A stretch of 8,778 nucleotides of DNA from the NCBI GenBank assembly GCA_030598905.1, contig JAUVPA010000062.1:1-8778 (forward strand), read 5' to 3'. Source of the stretch: Acidimicrobiia bacterium (GTDB lineage Bacteria > Actinomycetota > Acidimicrobiia > Spongiisociales > UBA5794). The position numbers and the translations under genes are program-made. Positions 1-6,674 of the stretch are shown here, one piece after another (within the stretch, counting starts at the first letter, position 1; each line of letters begins with the position of its first letter). A model generated the notes under the pieces. It did not search any database, was not told the DNA's origin, and saw only the letters and a list, made by a program, of their open reading frames with translations.

Positions 1-42
1 CCGCTGTGTGGACCCGGCGGGTGCGAAATCTCCTTCGACTGA
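1..42 (+). other. possible C-terminal end of an upstream gene
   Basis: Frame 1 is open from the window edge and reads PLCGPGGCEISFD before a TGA at 40-42, with a second in-frame stop (TAG) at 43-45. If real, this is the last 13 codons of an upstream gene ending 9 nt before the next ATG, which would suit a compact operon. Only 13 codons are visible, so it may equally be leader sequence of the selenoprotein gene. No family can be assigned. Confidence 0.25.
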
Positions 43-51
43 TAGGAAATC

Positions 52-588
52 ATGGCAACGATCACAGTTCTGCGTCCCGATGAACAACCACAACCCGTTG
101 GATCGGTGCCGTACGCGGAACGGTCCCCGGTTCCCGAAGATGCCCATCTCATCCTCATTGAGAATGGGAAGCCGCGCGCCCGCGACCTCATGCGATACGT
201 CGCTGAGAAGTTGTCGGACCGCTACCCGATCGCCACCATCGCAGTCTTCTCCAAGGCCTCGGCGGCAAAACCGATTGAACCCGAAGAGGCCAAGGAGATG
301 GCGGCCCGTGCCCACCTCGTCATCACAGGCGTAGGTGACTGAGCGGCCTGCACCGCGTGCAGTTTGCACGATGCCGTCCAAATCGAGCAGTTGGGCACGC
401 CAGCGACGCTCATGATCACCGAGCCGTTCCAAGGCCTGGCCGCATCGTTCTCGGCGACCGTCGGCATGCCTGGGTACCACAACGTGATGGTCCCGCACCC
501 GATCGCGAGCAAAGACGAGGCCCAACTTCGCAAGCTGGCCGAGCAGGTGGCCGATTCCGTAGCTGCGCAGCTCGTGCCGGCGGGCTGA
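52..588 (+). CDS. UGSC-family selenoprotein, selenocysteine at in-frame TGA (340-342)
   Basis: This is a 178-residue protein if the TGA at codon 97 is read as selenocysteine. Both halves are in the same frame: residues 1-96 before the TGA and 98-178 after it, with the true stop at 586-588. The start is ATG 52, with AGGA at 44-47. Residues 33-45 (LILIENGKPRARD) and the segment GVGD-U-AACT-ACSLHDA (93-108) match the layout of the UGSC-containing family, known from marine metagenomes and environmental bacteria. That family has a U/C-G-S-C-T motif followed by a conserved HDA. Here the motif reads U97-A-A-C100-T, a UxxC pair expected to be redox active, with C103 as a third chalcogen residue. There is no signal peptide or membrane segment, so it is probably cytoplasmic. 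The family's biochemical role is not settled to my knowledge; a thiol/selenol redox function is inferred. The gene heads an operon with a flavoprotein and a molybdoenzyme. Alternative: a Cys homologue interrupted by a nonsense mutation, which the downstream hairpin and intact second half argue against. Confidence 0.88.
340..375 (+). promoter_or_regulatory. UGA recoding site with bacterial SECIS-like stem-loop
   Basis: Directly after the TGA (340-342), CGTGCA (356-361) pairs perfectly with TGCACG (365-370) across a GTT loop (362-364). The loop begins 20 nt after the UGA, that is, after 19 intervening nt, and its first base is G. Known bacterial SECIS elements have a short stem, a small apical loop with a G in the first two positions, and a loop about 16-37 nt from the UGA, so this fits. 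GGC 345-347 can also pair with GCC 373-375, extending the structure below an asymmetric internal loop. The element lies within coding sequence, as is normal in bacteria where SelB binds just downstream of the UGA. It was folded by eye only. Confidence 0.75.
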
Positions 589-589
589 A

Positions 590-2128
590 GTGATTGTCGT
601 CGGTTCCGGCGCTGCCGGACTGGCCGCCGCGCTCGCCGCCGCCAACCTCGGAGAGCAAGTAACCGTCATCGAGCAAGCCGACACCGTGGGCGGTTCGACC
701 GCGCTATCGGGCGGCATTGGCTGGTTCCCGGGTCTCGACCCGAACGACGATGTGGGCTTGGCGCGCAAATACCTATCCGCTTTGTCGCTCGGCGACACGG
801 ACGAAGAGCTTCTCGATGTGTTCGCAACAGACGCCGCCCGGGTTGCCCGCGCTCTCGAGACCGACACAGAGCTCTCGTGGGAAAGCGTGCCATACCCGGA
901 CTACCACAGTGAGCTGCCGGGAGGTTCGGCGGGGGGTCGCTCATTCGAGCCCGCTCCCTATACGGCCTCGTCCGACATGTCGGATATCGTGCGCGAGGCT
1001 CCCAACGTCACGGCTCCTGTCACCTATCGAGAGATCGTGACGAACAGCGTCGACCGCGAAGTCCTGTCGCGCCGTCGTTCGGACGGGACTCTCACGCTCG
1101 GGCGGGCATTGATTGGAGCATTGCTGGCTGCAGCTCTCGATCGAGGTGTCGAGCTGAAAACCGGGACCGTCGTCGAGGGACTCGTTCAAGACGGGAACGG
1201 CGTTACCGGGGTTCGCTCGAAGGCGTCCACCGTCGATGGACCGGTGATCCTCGCCACTGGAGGTTTCGAGAGAGATCAGGGTTTCGTGAAGACCTTCCTC
1301 CGAGGTCCGATGACGGCTCCTGTGGGCGCTCCGGGTCTGGTCGGCGATGGACTCCGTCTGGCGCTCGGCGCCGGAGCTGAACTCGGCAACATGGGCGAGG
1401 CCTGGTGGTGCCCGGCGATCCGCATTCCCGGCGAGAGCATCGACGGCGAGCCGATGTACCGGCTCCTGCTGGGAGAACGCGCCCGGCCCGGCGCCATCCT
1501 CGTCGATCGAGGGGGCAAACGGTTCACCAACGAAGCCCAGAACTACAACGACGTGGGCCGCACACTCCATGCCTTCGACGCAACCCACTTTCGTCACGCC
1601 CGGGTGCCGACGTGGCTCATCTTCGACTCCGAGTACCGCAGCCGCTACCCCATCGGACCCCTACGGACTTCACAACCCGATCCGGACTGGTTGCTCCGAG
1701 GGAACGGCCCGGAAGATCTCGCCGCCAGAATCGATGTCCCCGCCACGGAGTTGACCGCGACCATCGAGAGATTCAATCAGTTGGCCGCGGCCGGGATCGA
1801 TCAGGACTACGGAAGGGGCGATCAGCTCTACGACCGGTTCGTCGGAGATAGCAGCGCAGACCAACCCACGCTGGGTCCTGTGAGCGAGCCTCCTCTCTAC
1901 GCCGTAGAGGTCCTCCCCGGCTGCATCGGCACCAAGGGTGGGCCCCGGACGGACGCGGACGGACGTGTTCTCGCAGCAAACGGTCGACCCATCGATGGCC
2001 TCTTCGCTGCCGGGAACGCGGCGGCAAGTCCCTTCGGCCTCGCCTACCCGGGGGCAGGCGCCACGATTGCCCAGGCTCTCGTCTTTGGGCACCGAGCAGG
2101 CGAAGCCGCCGCCGGCCGGACGTCATGA
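590..2128 (+). CDS. FAD-dependent oxidoreductase, 3-ketosteroid-delta1-dehydrogenase/fumarate reductase type
   Basis: This 512-residue flavoprotein belongs to the FAD_binding_2 family. The N-terminus is the Rossmann dinucleotide site (VVGSGAAG, residues 3-10), with an acidic residue (E28) ending the second strand, then GGSTALSGG (34-42). The second FAD segment is GLFAAGNAAAS (470-480). Three features resemble KstD rather than fumarate reductase: GWFPG (44-48), the ERARPGAILV...GKRFTNEAQNY stretch with Y319, and AYPGAG with Y486 and G490. In KstD1 the catalytic Tyr487 and Gly491 have this same four-residue spacing, and Y319 probably matches Tyr318. It should insert or reduce a C=C bond next to a carbonyl, but the substrate is unknown. 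There is no signal peptide and no heme domain. The start is GTG 590, the only usable start because an in-frame TAG lies at 560-562. It begins 1 nt after the selenoprotein stop, implying translational coupling. Confidence 0.85.
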   Translation: MIVVGSGAAGLAAALAAANLGEQVTVIEQADTVGGSTALSGGIGWFPGLDPNDDVGLARKYLSALSLGDTDEELLDVFATDAARVARALETDTELSWESVPYPDYHSELPGGSAGGRSFEPAPYTASSDMSDIVREAPNVTAPVTYREIVTNSVDREVLSRRRSDGTLTLGRALIGALLAAALDRGVELKTGTVVEGLVQDGNGVTGVRSKASTVDGPVILATGGFERDQGFVKTFLRGPMTAPVGAPGLVGDGLRLALGAGAELGNMGEAWWCPAIRIPGESIDGEPMYRLLLGERARPGAILVDRGGKRFTNEAQNYNDVGRTLHAFDATHFRHARVPTWLIFDSEYRSRYPIGPLRTSQPDPDWLLRGNGPEDLAARIDVPATELTATIERFNQLAAAGIDQDYGRGDQLYDRFVGDSSADQPTLGPVSEPPLYAVEVLPGCIGTKGGPRTDADGRVLAANGRPIDGLFAAGNAAASPFGLAYPGAGATIAQALVFGHRAGEAAAGRTS

Positions 2129-4140
2129 GCGAAGACCGGACCGTTCGGAGCTTCTGTCGTTTCTGCGAGGCGTTGTGCGGCATCGATGTCACGGTCCGGG
2201 AGGATCAAGTCCTCTCGGTGCGGGGCGTCGCGGAGGATCCACTCTCCCATGGATACACCTGCCCCAAAGGCCGGGCGTTGCCGTCTTGGCACCACAGCAG
2301 CAGCCGCCTCGACGTGCCCCAGACGCGGCACAACGGCGACCTTGCCGACACCAGCTGGGAGAGTTGCCTCGGTGATCTCGCCGATCGGCTCGCCGACATC
2401 ATGCAACGCCACGGTCCTGACGCAATTGGCGTCTACGTCGCCACCGGCGTCGCCTTCGACGCCAACGGGCGCAGAACGGCCGAGCGCTTCCGCCAGGCTC
2501 TCGGCACCAAGAGCTTCTACTCGGCGAACAGCATTGACACGCCGGCAAAAATGCTCGTCTCCGAGCTGATGTCGGGCCATCCCGGCCTGGTTCCCGTCCC
2601 GGACCGCGAGGAGGGTTCCCTGTTCCTGTTCTTCGGAACCAACCCCGTGGTCAGCCACGGGCACCTCCATGCTTTTCCCGATCCTGTGACGACCATTCGT
2701 CGGCTGGTGGAGCGAGGCGAGGTGTGGGTGATCGACCCCCGCAAGACGGAAACGGCGAAGCTGGCGACACATCACCTCCCCATTCGCCCAGGAACCGACT
2801 ACGCGGTCGCCGCCTTCCTCGTGCGGGCGCTTCTCCAGGAAGGGGCGAACCGTGCTTACCTCAACGATCACGGCGACCAGCTCGACACCTTGGAAGAAGC
2901 CGTGCACCCGTTCACCCTGGAGGAGGCGGCCGCCCGCAGCGCCGTGAACGAAAGCGGCCTGATGAACCTGCTCGAGTCGGTGCGCCGCCACCAGACATTG
3001 ACCGTACAAACGGGCACCGGTCTCACCATGTCTGCCGCGGCCAATGTGTCCGAGTGGCTGATCTGGACGCTCCAGGCCGTCACCGGATCATTCGAGCAAG
3101 CCGGCGGAACGTGGTTCCACCCCGGCTACTTGAAGCGACTCGACACGCGGCCGTTCGAGCCGGCTTCCCTGGCACCGGGCCCGGGACCAGATAGCCGGCC
3201 AGATGTGCCGGGTCGGTGGGGGGAGATCCCCTGCGCCGCGATGGTCGACGAGATCGAAGCGGGCAACCTCCGCGCATTGATCGTATGCGGCGGAAACCCG
3301 ATCACGGCGTTTCCGGATACCGAGCGCACCGCCAAGGCTCTCGAACAGCTCGAAGTGCTCGCCGTTGCCGATGTGGTCACGACAGAAACGACGCGGCTGG
3401 CGTCGCACATCCTTCCCGTAGCCGGGCAACTCGAACGTGCCGACCTTCCGCTTTACATCGACCAATTCATGCCCGCCGTCGCCACCCGATACACCGAGGC
3501 GGTGGTCCCACCGGCAGCCGAACGGAGACCGCTGTGGCGGGCCCTCGCCGACCTCGCCATGCGACTCGGCTACTCGGCCCTCCCCGACGGGGTCGATGTC
3601 GACGGCACGGATGATGATCTCTTGGCCATCGTCGGTGATCGAAGCACCGGCACCTTCGCCCAGATCCGCGAGCAACGCGTCGTGATAGACCGGCCGAGGC
3701 CGACGGCCTGGGTGCACAATCACGTTCTTCCGGGAGGGAAGTGGAGGCTGGCGCCGAAGCCGCTCGTGCAACAACTCGCAACCCTCGAGACGCCCCCCGA
3801 CCTGGTGTTGATCCCCCACCGCCAGGTCCGGCACCTCAACTCAATGCTCACCACCGACGGAGCTGGGGGAAAGCTCGACCTCCCCGACCTCTTCATCCAC
3901 CCCCAAGACGCCGCGACGAGACTGCTCAACGACGCCGCTGAAGCCGATGTCTCTTCGGACACCGGCACCGTCCGTGCCCGTGTCCGCCTCGATCCCGACA
4001 TTCGCCAGGGCTCGGCCACGATTCCACACGGGTTCTCGGATCCCAACGTCAGCAAACTCACCACCACCCGTCGCGACACCGACCCTCTCACCGGCATGGT
4101 GCTCCAATCCGGCATCGCGATCACGGTCGTACCGGCTTGA
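2125..4140 (+). CDS. molybdopterin (bis-MGD) oxidoreductase with N-terminal [4Fe-4S] site
   Basis: This 671-residue protein belongs to the DMSO-reductase/formate-dehydrogenase superfamily. C11-x2-C14-x3-C18-x27-C46 plus PKGR (47-50) forms the N-terminal [4Fe-4S] domain. The catalytic domain follows, with FFGTNP (169-174), a typical cofactor-binding segment, and a TGSFEQAGG stretch that matches the family pattern around 320-330. The C-terminal molybdopterin-dinucleotide-binding domain spans about 555-670 (LVLIPHRQVRHLNS and later). There is no Tat signal, so it is cytoplasmic. At the usual metal-ligand position (Cys, Sec or Ser) it reads YSANSIDTPAK (132-142), with no Cys or Sec; S133 or S136 could be the ligand, or the metal may lack a protein ligand. 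The ATG overlaps the flavoprotein stop by 4 nt (ATGA), so the two are coupled. Electrons may pass between this protein and the flavoprotein or selenoprotein, which is inference. The substrate is not predictable. Confidence 0.88.
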   Translation: MSEDRTVRSFCRFCEALCGIDVTVREDQVLSVRGVAEDPLSHGYTCPKGRALPSWHHSSSRLDVPQTRHNGDLADTSWESCLGDLADRLADIMQRHGPDAIGVYVATGVAFDANGRRTAERFRQALGTKSFYSANSIDTPAKMLVSELMSGHPGLVPVPDREEGSLFLFFGTNPVVSHGHLHAFPDPVTTIRRLVERGEVWVIDPRKTETAKLATHHLPIRPGTDYAVAAFLVRALLQEGANRAYLNDHGDQLDTLEEAVHPFTLEEAAARSAVNESGLMNLLESVRRHQTLTVQTGTGLTMSAAANVSEWLIWTLQAVTGSFEQAGGTWFHPGYLKRLDTRPFEPASLAPGPGPDSRPDVPGRWGEIPCAAMVDEIEAGNLRALIVCGGNPITAFPDTERTAKALEQLEVLAVADVVTTETTRLASHILPVAGQLERADLPLYIDQFMPAVATRYTEAVVPPAAERRPLWRALADLAMRLGYSALPDGVDVDGTDDDLLAIVGDRSTGTFAQIREQRVVIDRPRPTAWVHNHVLPGGKWRLAPKPLVQQLATLETPPDLVLIPHRQVRHLNSMLTTDGAGGKLDLPDLFIHPQDAATRLLNDAAEADVSSDTGTVRARVRLDPDIRQGSATIPHGFSDPNVSKLTTTRRDTDPLTGMVLQSGIAITVVPA

Positions 4141-4147
4141 GGCTTCG

Positions 4148-4672
4148 ATGACGGGTGCCCCTTTCCTCGAGAAGCTCGACCACGTGGCCATCGCCGTCTG
4201 GTCGATTCGCGACGCCGCCCGACTCGTTTTCGACGTGATGGACGGACGCTTCGCCGGCGGCGGCGACAACCCGGAGCTACGAGTGAAGGTCGCTCAGTTC
4301 GTTTTTGCACCCGGATTCAAGCTCGAGCTTCTGGAACCGCTGGGTGAAGACTCCTATCTGGCTGGGTACCTGCGCCGGCATGGCGAGGGCATTCATCACA
4401 TCACGGCGTACGTCGAAGACGTCGAAACCGCCGCCGCCGCCATCACGAGCGCCGGTTACGCCGTCGTCGATACCGATACCGACCGCGACTCGTGGCACGA
4501 AACATTCATCCGCCCCTCGGCAGCCTTCGGCACTCTCATCCAGCTGGCACGGCCGTCCGATCCGTGGGATGAGCCGCCCCCCGGCGTCACGCTCGAGCGG
4601 GTTCTCGCCGGGGAAATTCGGGTGCTTGCCAACGTCATGTCGATCAAGGCCTCATCCGAGCCCGCCGACTGA
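4148..4672 (+). CDS. VOC (glyoxalase/methylmalonyl-CoA epimerase-like) protein
   Basis: This 174-residue protein has two beta-alpha-beta-beta-beta modules of the vicinal oxygen chelate fold. Module 1 opens with LDHVAIAV (10-17) and module 2 with GEGIHHITAYV (79-89), the family's metal-binding pattern. Probable ligands are H12, E60 (KLELLEP), H83 or H84, and Q132 (GTLIQLARP). Methylmalonyl-CoA epimerase normally has His, Gln, His, Glu, so the second and fourth ligands look exchanged. The closest recognisable family is methylmalonyl-CoA epimerase/glyoxalase, but epimerase activity is not certain; a dioxygenase or lyase of the same fold is possible. The ATG at 4148 is preferred over longer upstream starts because those overlap the molybdoenzyme gene, and GAGG at 4139-4142 sits 5 nt upstream. 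It begins 7 nt after the preceding stop and is the last gene of the operon. Confidence 0.82.
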   Translation: MTGAPFLEKLDHVAIAVWSIRDAARLVFDVMDGRFAGGGDNPELRVKVAQFVFAPGFKLELLEPLGEDSYLAGYLRRHGEGIHHITAYVEDVETAAAAITSAGYAVVDTDTDRDSWHETFIRPSAAFGTLIQLARPSDPWDEPPPGVTLERVLAGEIRVLANVMSIKASSEPAD

Positions 4673-4674
4673 GC

Positions 4675-6303
4675 TCAACGCGCCTCGAAGTCGCGAACCT
4701 CCGGACGATCGAGCGACAGCTCTTTCAGCAGGTACTTCTGGACGCGCTCGCTCGGCGTCTTCGGAAACGAGTCGCGTGCCTCGATGTAGCGCGGAACCAT
4801 GTATCGCGGAACCTTCTCTTCGAGCCAGGCACGGAGAGATTCGACGTCCAGATCGTTACGGGCGACAACATCGAGTTTGACGTCCTCTTCACCGAACTCC
4901 GAAGGGACACCGTACGCCGCACACTCCACGACGTCCTGGTGCGCCAGGACCACAAACTCGAGCTCGGACGCGGTGATGTTCTCTCCTCGCCTGCGGATCC
5001 GTTCCACCTTCCTGCCCTTGTAGTGGAGTAGGCCGTCTTCGTCGTAGTAGCCGAGGTCGCCGGTGTGAAACATGAAGTTCCGGAAGGTGTTCAGAGTCGC
5101 TTCCGGATTCTTGTAGTAGTGCAAGAACATCGAATACGGCCGTGCCGGCCGAAAGACGATCTCACCGATTTCTCCCGGGGGAAGCAGCCGATCGGCGTCG
5201 TCGACGACTCCGAAGTCCATCCAGGCAGCGGGATAACCGAGTGTGTCCAGCGTGACTCCCGCGAGAACATCGGGCCGCATGCCCAACGGCGAGATCTCGG
5301 TCTGGCCGAAGGCGTGCCACAGGATCTTCGTGCGGAATCGGTTTTCGAACTCCCCCATGTTGGGGGGCGGCGGCACGCAGAAGATGCGCGCCACGCTGTG
5401 ATCGGGAGCCGATTCCGAGTTCTTCATGACCAAAGCGGCCATGGGGCCGAGAATGATCGAGAACGTGGCACCGTCCGCGGCCGCCTCTTCCCAGTACCGG
5501 CTCGCACTGAACCGCGACTTCAGGTGAGCGGTTGCCCCTGCATGAAGTGCCGTGTTGGCGATGAGATGCAGGGCGGCAACGTGATAGAGCGGCATGGGGG
5601 TCGAACACACGTCATCCGCGGTGATCCCGATCGAGTCGGAGTACATCGCCGCGTAGAGATAGAGAAACTGGTGCGGATAGACCGCACCCTTCTGCATGCC
5701 CGTGGTACCCGACGTGTACTGGATCAAGCAGGGTTCCCGATAGTCAGGAAAGTCAGGACGGACACCGTCGTCGAAATCCAAAAGCCAGTCGTCCCACCGG
5801 ACGACCGAAACCGACCCGATGCTCTCGGGAACCTCACCAGGCCCAACGGCGACGACGTGGGTAACACTTCCCAAATCGTCCAGGTCGGCCAGCTTCGGGA
5901 TCAGATCGGCGCGAGAGACCACGAGCGCCACGTCGGAGTGGTCGACGACGTGATGGAGAAGCGACCCTTGCGCCTGGGCGTTGAGCGGAACTGCCATTCC
6001 TCGATTGACCATGGCTCCGTAGAAGACGGGCATGAACTCGGGCTGGTTCTGCAAGAAGAGTCCGACGTGGGCACCTTCTCCGACCGTCGACGCCAGGGCG
6101 TTGGCGACTCGGTTCGTCTCGCTCCAGGCATCTGTGTAGGTCATCACGTCGGTGCCGTCGAAGATGAGCCACGCCTTGTCCCCGTACTCCGCCGCCTGAT
6201 CGGCGAGGAGTCTGATCATGTTCCGCTCCTCGGTCGGATACCTCGTGGCATGAGGTCCGAGGTCGAATCCGGTACCCCGCAGGAGCCCAATCTGCTCCGT
6301 CAT
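4675..6303 (-). CDS. AMP-forming acyl-CoA ligase (acyl-CoA synthetase, CaiC-like)
   Basis: This 542-residue adenylate-forming enzyme activates a carboxylic acid with ATP and joins it to CoA. Visible core motifs in order are the P-loop YTSGTTGMQKG (196-206), the A5 motif FGQTE (332-336), the A7 motif TGDLGYYDEDG (414-424) and the A8 hinge beginning KGRKVERIRRRGENI (429-443). The C-terminal A10 motif is PKTPSERVQKYLL (514-526). In most relatives this last motif has a catalytic Lys in a GK pair; here the position is R520, with K523 nearby. The start ATG (6301-6303) has GGAGG 6 nt upstream on the - strand (6310-6314), which decides it over the internal Met29. It is cytoplasmic, with no signal peptide. 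The stop lies 2 nt from the stop of the VOC gene on the other strand, so the two transcripts converge. The acyl substrate cannot be told from the sequence. Confidence 0.9.
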   Translation of the reverse strand: MTEQIGLLRGTGFDLGPHATRYPTEERNMIRLLADQAAEYGDKAWLIFDGTDVMTYTDAWSETNRVANALASTVGEGAHVGLFLQNQPEFMPVFYGAMVNRGMAVPLNAQAQGSLLHHVVDHSDVALVVSRADLIPKLADLDDLGSVTHVVAVGPGEVPESIGSVSVVRWDDWLLDFDDGVRPDFPDYREPCLIQYTSGTTGMQKGAVYPHQFLYLYAAMYSDSIGITADDVCSTPMPLYHVAALHLIANTALHAGATAHLKSRFSASRYWEEAAADGATFSIILGPMAALVMKNSESAPDHSVARIFCVPPPPNMGEFENRFRTKILWHAFGQTEISPLGMRPDVLAGVTLDTLGYPAAWMDFGVVDDADRLLPPGEIGEIVFRPARPYSMFLHYYKNPEATLNTFRNFMFHTGDLGYYDEDGLLHYKGRKVERIRRRGENITASELEFVVLAHQDVVECAAYGVPSEFGEEDVKLDVVARNDLDVESLRAWLEEKVPRYMVPRYIEARDSFPKTPSERVQKYLLKELSLDRPEVRDFEAR

Positions 6304-6674
6304 CCCATACCTCCGGTGTTGAGCGCTGCCCGGTCACGGCTGGATTCAGCGTTGCTATGTAAGGGTGGACCCGACTCGGCGAACATCCTTCTTCCCGAAA
6401 CGGTCGCGTTGTCGTCGTGTGAGACAAATCGTGTGGCCCAACGCTCCCGGTGGTTGGACAACGATAGCCCCGCCCATATCGATGATCGAAACGGCCTGCC
6501 GCGGTCGAAGACCGGGCGGCGCCCGGTCATTGGGAAGGTCCAATGGCGGCGTTGCTGACGTCTCGGGCCAAGAATCGTTGAGGACTATTCTTGCCGTGGG
6601 GTGTCCTCGTGGGCCGATCCCATTCGTAGGGAGGGTGAGCGCGGGAACGGCCCGCACCCAAGCGAGGAGCACTC
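6304..6674. promoter_or_regulatory. divergent intergenic region between acyl-CoA ligase and DGPF gene
   Basis: These 371 nt hold no convincing gene; the open frames here are continuations of antisense shadows. The region must carry promoters for both flanking genes because they are transcribed away from each other. I see no clear sigma-70 or ECF pair. TGTCGT at 6410-6415 and TGTCCT at 6602-6607 are loosely like the TGTCGA -35 element I recall for ECF42-dependent promoters, but neither has a convincing -10 partner. Weak inverted repeats are CCAAC/GTTGG (6438-6442, 6453-6457) and CGATA/TATCG (6462-6466, 6477-6481), each with a 10-nt spacer. The strong hairpin is listed separately. Confidence 0.55.
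6510..6528. repeat. perfect GC-rich inverted repeat (8-bp stem, 3-nt loop)
   Basis: GACCGGGC (6510-6517) and GCCCGGTC (6521-6528) are perfect reverse complements separated by GGC. No T-run follows on either strand, so it is not a standard intrinsic terminator. Lying between two divergent promoters, it could be an operator, an RNA leader hairpin on one transcript, or an incidental palindrome in GC-rich DNA. Confidence 0.6.

Noticed and set aside
364..588. separate 74-aa gene starting at TTG 364
   Set aside because: It is in frame with the upstream ORF, has no ribosome binding site, and its first residues continue the UGSC-family segment; it is better read as the C-terminal half of the selenoprotein.
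2044..3009. 321-codon - strand frame across the flavoprotein/molybdoenzyme junction
   Set aside because: It overlaps two well-supported genes, and its His/Gly/Val-rich sequence has no domain pattern.
3947..4147. longer N-terminus for the VOC protein (start at 3947)
   Set aside because: This would overlap the molybdoenzyme by about 190 nt. The added sequence is Pro/Ser/Arg-rich shadow, and the ATG at 4148 has its own GAGG and starts just before the first VOC strand.
5065..6558. 497-codon open frame on the + strand opposite the acyl-CoA ligase
   Set aside because: The opposite strand encodes a full adenylate-forming enzyme with all core motifs and a good ribosome binding site. The + frame shows no recognisable domain and is open because of GC-rich third positions.
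6602..6619. ECF42-type promoter (TGTCCT ... CGATC) upstream of the DGPF gene
   Set aside because: The two parts are only 7 nt apart, too close for a -35/-10 pair, and the first departs from the expected TGTCGA.
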